The position numbers were made by a program, and so were the translations under genes. From Aculops lycopersici (Eukaryota; Arthropoda; Arachnida; Trombidiformes; Eriophyidae): a stretch of 64,000 nt of DNA. The notes under the pieces were generated by a model that was given only the letters and a program-made list of their open reading frames with translations, did no database searches and was not told the DNA's origin. Shown here piece after piece: positions 59,892 through 64,000 of the stretch. Every line of letters starts with the position of its first letter. Position 1 is the stretch's first letter. The stretch lies in assembly GCA_015350385.1 (NCBI GenBank), contig WNKI01000002.1, forward strand, positions 6,861,500-6,925,499, read 5' to 3'.

Positions 59892-62800
59892 CTAATCCTC
59901 ACCGTACTCCTCTTCATCAAAGGACATCGATTTGGGTGACTGCGTCTCCAATTGGCGCTCTTCTAAAGGGGAACTAGTCGAGGGGCCAACACTAGTGCCC
60001 GGCACCAACATTATTGCCTCGGCTATAATTTGCTTACTAAATGCCTCGGCTCGCATTCTAATTATCGGATTAACGTCCACATTTGTTGTCTGCTGTTTGC
60101 TCCTATCCCTGTCCTTGGGGACATAATGATACGGCGACTGTGGTTGCGATTGATCGTCCTGGTCCATTAGCTCACCAGATCCCTCATTGCTACTTTGGGA
60201 TTTGTCCAGGTCGCCGGCTTGCTGATTTGTCTCATTATTGTTGTTGCTAATGCTATTGCTGTCATTATTATTGCTATCCTCGTAGAAACTTACATCTATC
60301 ACAACTGATGGCGCCGCAGCCATTGGTATCTCAACACTGTTAACCTCGGACAGAGGCTCGTAGTTTTCATCCGAACCCCTCGTCGAAGACGACACTTGTT
60401 TGTCCTCCTCTTCCGGTTGCTGATCCAACTGAGGCGATGGTGGTTGTTGTTGCTGCTTTGGTTGGACTTCCGGTTTCCTCGGCGGACCCCCGAGCACAAA
60501 TCCCTCTTTGAAAACCGAGTAGCTGGCGCCACTGGCCGGTGGTTCAGTGGAGGTTTTGCTACCTGCACCCTCGTCGCCAGCAACCATCATCTCTGAATCT
60601 TTTGACGGCTCCTCTTCCTTAGCGAAATTCTCAATTGAGTCTACGATTCTACGCGACTCAACCTCAGGTGTTGGCTCGATGATAATGAAAGAGGTGGGCA
60701 CGAGCGAGGCACCCGTTGATTGTGAGCTTATTTTACCCATTGCATCTCCAGAATCAACCTTAATCTCGGAACCACCACCTCCCTCTCTCTCCTCAGCCGG
60801 CCGTTGTCCCAAATCCTCCTCATTGATCTCGACGCCAGAAACTGAAGGCTCGACGTTGCTGGTTGTCTCCTGAGCAGAGGAGCTTTCGGCAGCATTAACC
60901 TCGTCAACTCCAACTTGAGATTCAACCTCAACTTCCGGATCTTCGGGCGGCGGAAGTGGCGGTGGCTCAAAGGTCGGCGCTGCAAGCTTGACGGAGCCAC
61001 CACTGCCAGGATAATGGTCGTCGTAGTCTCGATTATCCGAATACTCGCTCGCTTCGCCATCGTCGATGTCCTCATCCTGGTCGCCGCTGCCACCACCTTC
61101 CATCTCATCCTCGCCAAGCTCCACCTCCTCCACGAGCATCGAGGGAACGTGGCCACGCGTTTCGCTCTCGTCCTGCTTCTCCACCAACCACCAGCCGTCG
61201 TCTTCGCCCTGATCAATGATGCGCATGAGCTCACCCTGCGCCAGTGACAGGTGAGGCAGTCCGTCCTCCTCAAAGGTGTTTAGCTCTGGCTCGTAGTCGT
61301 AAATTGCACGACAGTAACTGGCGCTTGGCTCGTCTGGCGGCGCTCCTATTATGTTGTTTCCACTACCACCACCACCACCAATGTTTGTCATATCTCCATG
61401 CTGCTTTTGTGAGACGTCAGCGCTATCCATGCTCCACTTGCCAGCAGGTTGGTTGTGGTTGGTGTTCGTGGAATCTATGGTGTAATTTGAGTCGTTTGGG
61501 GTGCTTTTGTTGTAGTTGGTCGTCGTCACTGCTCCTGTACCCGCACCTGTGCCTATTGGGAAAGGGTCTTGCCGTACGCTAGTCAATTGTTCAGTGCCAG
61601 TTCCACATTCAATTGACGCGCCACCACCTGTACCATCTCTAATATGGACGTAGGATGTTGGAATGAAGCCTACCTCGCCGGTGGCCTCATTGCGCGCCTT
61701 AACCCAATTGGCATCGGAGATTTCAATCACTCGCAGCACGTCGCTTTCGTTGAAAGCCAAGTCGTCCTCGTTGGTTTTGTCAAATGAATACAGGGCTACC
61801 ACTTCCCTGTTGAGCATCTGGAAAACGGCGTTTGCGTCTCCTGTTATGTTTGCGGCATTGTTGCTTGTTGTTGTTGATCTGGCTCCGCCATTTCCGCCAA
61901 AATGGTCGTTAAAATGACCGCCACCACCACCACCATCACCACTAACATCGACTTCCTCCTCTAGCGTCTCGCCCTCGCGCTCACTTATTGGCGCTCCAAA
62001 GGGGTCTAGATGCTGTTGTTGTTGAAACCCAAAAGTTGGTTGGTTGAAAGGCTCGGCGCTGCTCGCCGCGCTTCGGTGGCCGCCCAATCCCGAATTCCGG
62101 TTGTAGTCGCACTCGTAGTCGCTCTTGTAAGCCTCGCCAACCATTCCCTGGCCGTAGGGACTCGGCGAGGATTGGCGGCCGTCCACGACGGCGGAGAGTG
62201 GACTTGACGATTGAACTGTCATACTGGTTGGCAGTTTGTCGTTGCTACCCATTTGTTTTGCGCCCAGCAAATCCAATCGAGGCGCCAGCACTCTCGTTTG
62301 GCCGTCCTTTTGAACCACCTCGCTGTTATCTGTTTTTACAGTAACGTTATTATTATTATGATTATTACTACTATTACTATTCCCAAAGGACGAGGCAGCG
62401 CCGACCGCGGCGGCGCCGGCAACCACGTGAGGCTGTTGCGTCACGGTACTTCCGCCCCAAGCGCTCGAGTAGTCGTCTTGCCAAACAAGCGAGGGATCCG
62501 TTAGGGCGTTGTAACCTGACATGGCGTTTTGTTGCTTCTGAACCAAATTCGAGTTAGACCGACTGACTGAGGCAAGTTGGCCTGCGCCGCCGAGAATCAT
62601 CTCGCTCGCGTCCTCGTTGTCCTCGTCGTCGGTATCGCGCGACACCTGGAGATGCACTTGATCGTGGCCATGGACTTGATCTTGAACAAGTTCCACATCG
62701 TCGCCAAACAGGTAACCCGATGAGGATTGGTGCGTGTGTTTATCAATTAACCTGTGCTCCTGGGGCTCGCAACTGGACTCCTCCCTAGTGGCCGCCTCCT

Positions 62801-64000
62801 TGAGTCTGCGCACCTCCATCTCCTCCTGAGCTCGCGCCATATCGGCGCGAATCTCCGACTCAACGGCGCTCCATTCCTCAATTTGCATGCCGCCCTCCTT
62901 GATAACCTTCAATCTAGCTTGTGCCTTCAACTTTGCCGCCTCGCTCTTCCTAATTTGCTGCTTCAATTCTATAATCTTCGGCTCCAAATCCTCAACAGTC
63001 TGACCCTGCAGCTCAATGCTCTTCTTGCCCTCGGCAAAGGCGTGCTGGCACTGGTCCAGCATGTGCATCAGTTGGCTCAAATTGCGACACTCCTTCTTGA
63101 ACCAGGTAAACCACTTGTCGATTTCGTGCTGAAGCGCATAGTCTGCATTATGTTCCAATGAAATACAATCAATCGGATCATTATTGCAGGGTTCAAAGTC
63201 GAGTTTTTGAGAGGTTCGCAAACAAAGCGATTGGTCGCATTCTAGGAAAATTGAATTAGTCTTCTGGCTACCTGTTAAATTAATCATCTTTGACCAATAC
63301 TGAGCGTGCATTAGAGAATCCTTGAGTGAATTTATATCACATTCACTTAATGTTGCCATAAATATCTTGCAATGATCCAAAACTCCATCGTCTATTAAGT
63401 GGATGAAATCGTTTAAATCTCGCTGATAGTAGTGCTGTAGATGAGCATTGCCCGCCGCTAGGGCCATTATGTAATCATTCCTAGCTTGAGTTGATTGAAT
63501 GTCATTTGCCTCACGTTGAGCTGAGGTTTTCTCCTTTTTGGCTTGTAAATCTGTAAATTTAGTTAATAAACTTGACTTCTTCTTCTTAATCTTTTCCTCA
63601 TTTTCGCGCGCTTTCTTGGCCTGACTCTCGTCCTCGTAGTACAATTTGCGAGTCTTTTCAATCTCAACCATGCTAACCAAAATATCCTCATGTATACGTT
63701 TTAAATGCGTGTCTAAACACTTTTTGCCTATACTAGCCTTGTGCGATCTAATATCCTTTAACTTGTCCACAATCATTATAAGCTGCTCAAATTGATCCTG
63801 GCGATTCTTCGAAGTTATTTGAAGCCTATTGATATGTTCGGACCAAACTTTGTACAAGCTGCTCGCCTTATCCGGCTCCTCAACTCCATTATTGGCAAGC
63901 CTCTTTTGAAATCTCGAATCTGATCTTAATTCATCTTGATGCTGATTATTATTGACATTGCTACTATTGCTGTTATTATTGTTAACATCCTGTTGCTGTT
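59892..64000 (-). CDS. nwk: Nervous wreck / FCHSD F-BAR and double-SH3 protein (5' partial)
   Basis: Over 1,360 residues, open to the window edge, so the N-terminus is missing. An apparent start at 63857 is only a TTG; upstream codons continue the family sequence. F-BAR part: YKVWSEHINRL, EKIKKKKSSLLTKFTDLQ, ARNDYIMALAAGNAHLQHYYQRDL, FEPCNNDP, and ending GGMQIEEWSAVESEI, as in nwk. SH3-1 lies at about 61640-61810 (VVALYSFDKTNEDDLAFNESDVLRV) and SH3-2 at about 61120-61325 (CRAIYDYEP...DDGWWLVEKQ). Long acidic, Ser-rich linkers and a Pro-rich tail follow. The family bends endosomal membranes and activates WASP/actin at synapses. An Asn/Gln/Ser-rich insert (63900-64000) interrupts the F-BAR. More than 4 kb without an intron. 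Confidence 0.93.
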   Translation of the reverse strand, partial: QQQDVNNNNSNSSNVNNNQHQDELRSDSRFQKRLANNGVEEPDKASSLYKVWSEHINRLQITSKNRQDQFEQLIMIVDKLKDIRSHKASIGKKCLDTHLKRIHEDILVSMVEIEKTRKLYYEDESQAKKARENEEKIKKKKSSLLTKFTDLQAKKEKTSAQREANDIQSTQARNDYIMALAAGNAHLQHYYQRDLNDFIHLIDDGVLDHCKIFMATLSECDINSLKDSLMHAQYWSKMINLTGSQKTNSIFLECDQSLCLRTSQKLDFEPCNNDPIDCISLEHNADYALQHEIDKWFTWFKKECRNLSQLMHMLDQCQHAFAEGKKSIELQGQTVEDLEPKIIELKQQIRKSEAAKLKAQARLKVIKEGGMQIEEWSAVESEIRADMARAQEEMEVRRLKEAATREESSCEPQEHRLIDKHTHQSSSGYLFGDDVELVQDQVHGHDQVHLQVSRDTDDEDNEDASEMILGGAGQLASVSRSNSNLVQKQQNAMSGYNALTDPSLVWQDDYSSAWGGSTVTQQPHVVAGAAAVGAASSFGNSNSSNNHNNNNVTVKTDNSEVVQKDGQTRVLAPRLDLLGAKQMGSNDKLPTSMTVQSSSPLSAVVDGRQSSPSPYGQGMVGEAYKSDYECDYNRNSGLGGHRSAASSAEPFNQPTFGFQQQQHLDPFGAPISEREGETLEEEVDVSGDGGGGGGHFNDHFGGNGGARSTTTSNNAANITGDANAVFQMLNREVVALYSFDKTNEDDLAFNESDVLRVIEISDANWVKARNEATGEVGFIPTSYVHIRDGTGGGASIECGTGTEQLTSVRQDPFPIGTGAGTGAVTTTNYNKSTPNDSNYTIDSTNTNHNQPAGKWSMDSADVSQKQHGDMTNIGGGGGSGNNIIGAPPDEPSASYCRAIYDYEPELNTFEEDGLPHLSLAQGELMRIIDQGEDDGWWLVEKQDESETRGHVPSMLVEEVELGEDEMEGGGSGDQDEDIDDGEASEYSDNRDYDDHYPGSGGSVKLAAPTFEPPPLPPPEDPEVEVESQVGVDEVNAAESSSAQETTSNVEPSVSGVEINEEDLGQRPAEEREGGGGSEIKVDSGDAMGKISSQSTGASLVPTSFIIIEPTPEVESRRIVDSIENFAKEEEPSKDSEMMVAGDEGAGSKTSTEPPASGASYSVFKEGFVLGGPPRKPEVQPKQQQQPPSPQLDQQPEEEDKQVSSSTRGSDENYEPLSEVNSVEIPMAAAPSVVIDVSFYEDSNNNDSNSISNNNNETNQQAGDLDKSQSSNEGSGELMDQDDQSQPQSPYHYVPKDRDRSKQQTTNVDVNPIIRMRAEAFSKQIIAEAIMLVPGTSVGPSTSSPLEERQLETQSPKSMSFDEEEYGED

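Noticed and set aside
1..64000. Mobile elements, endogenous viruses, CRISPR arrays, gene clusters or toxin systems
   Set aside because: No transposase, reverse transcriptase, integrase or terminal repeats seen; repeats are only microsatellites, and the genes are unrelated housekeeping and signalling genes.

Overview
The window is animal nuclear DNA and most likely comes from a very compact arthropod genome. The proteins are standard metazoan families: CBS, DLAT, MED8, GALNT, ATG9, CDC14, a class I GLUT, KYAT, BAZ1A/ACF1, p85-type PI3K adaptor, TFIIA-gamma, ELOVL6 and nervous wreck. Nearly all are encoded by one uninterrupted reading frame, including frames of 2 to 4.5 kb. I see no transposon, rRNA, tRNA or CRISPR. 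Massive intron loss with few mobile elements fits the streamlined genomes known from eriophyoid mites (Aculops, Fragariocoptes); that assignment is an inference.

Layout. 1-7.3 kb: the 3' end of a trypsin-like protease, a 4.9 kb gene-free stretch, a small secreted Cys-rich (possibly cystatin-like) protein and a LEPROT/Vps55 homologue. 8-16 kb: CBS (+), DLAT (-) and a 1,515-aa protein ending in an RTP-type 3CxxC zinc finger (-). 16-19 kb: gene-free. 19-25.4 kb: ZNF593 (-) and MED8 (+) head to head, a gamma-butyrobetaine/trimethyllysine dioxygenase (-), an unknown helical protein (+) and a GalNAc-transferase (-). 26-34 kb: ATG9, CDC14 and a GLUT transporter, all minus. 35.7-45.2 kb: ABRA/costars, a tetraspan protein with a probable 5' intron, a kynurenine aminotransferase ending in SKL, a 3.4 kb gene-free stretch with a GC-rich island, and a single-repeat cadherin. 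45.3-52.5 kb: an ACF1 homologue without PHD finger or bromodomain, and a secreted disordered protein (both -). 55-64 kb: a p85-like iSH2-cSH2 protein (+), mL51 (-), TFIIA-gamma (+), ELOVL6 (+) and nervous wreck (-, running off the window).

The genes are unrelated housekeeping and signalling functions and form no operon. Two themes stand out. First, several proteins have lost regulatory modules: CBS has no Bateman domain, ACF1 no PHD/bromodomain, p85 no N-terminal SH2, ZNF593 no tail, and DLAT has one lipoyl domain. Second, an exact 10-mer, CCACTTGTTG (E-box CACTTG plus TTG), occurs 15 times on the two strands, 11 of them outside genes, against about 0.1 expected by chance. I found no novel defence, toxin or mobile system; the motif and the module losses are the signals I would follow.
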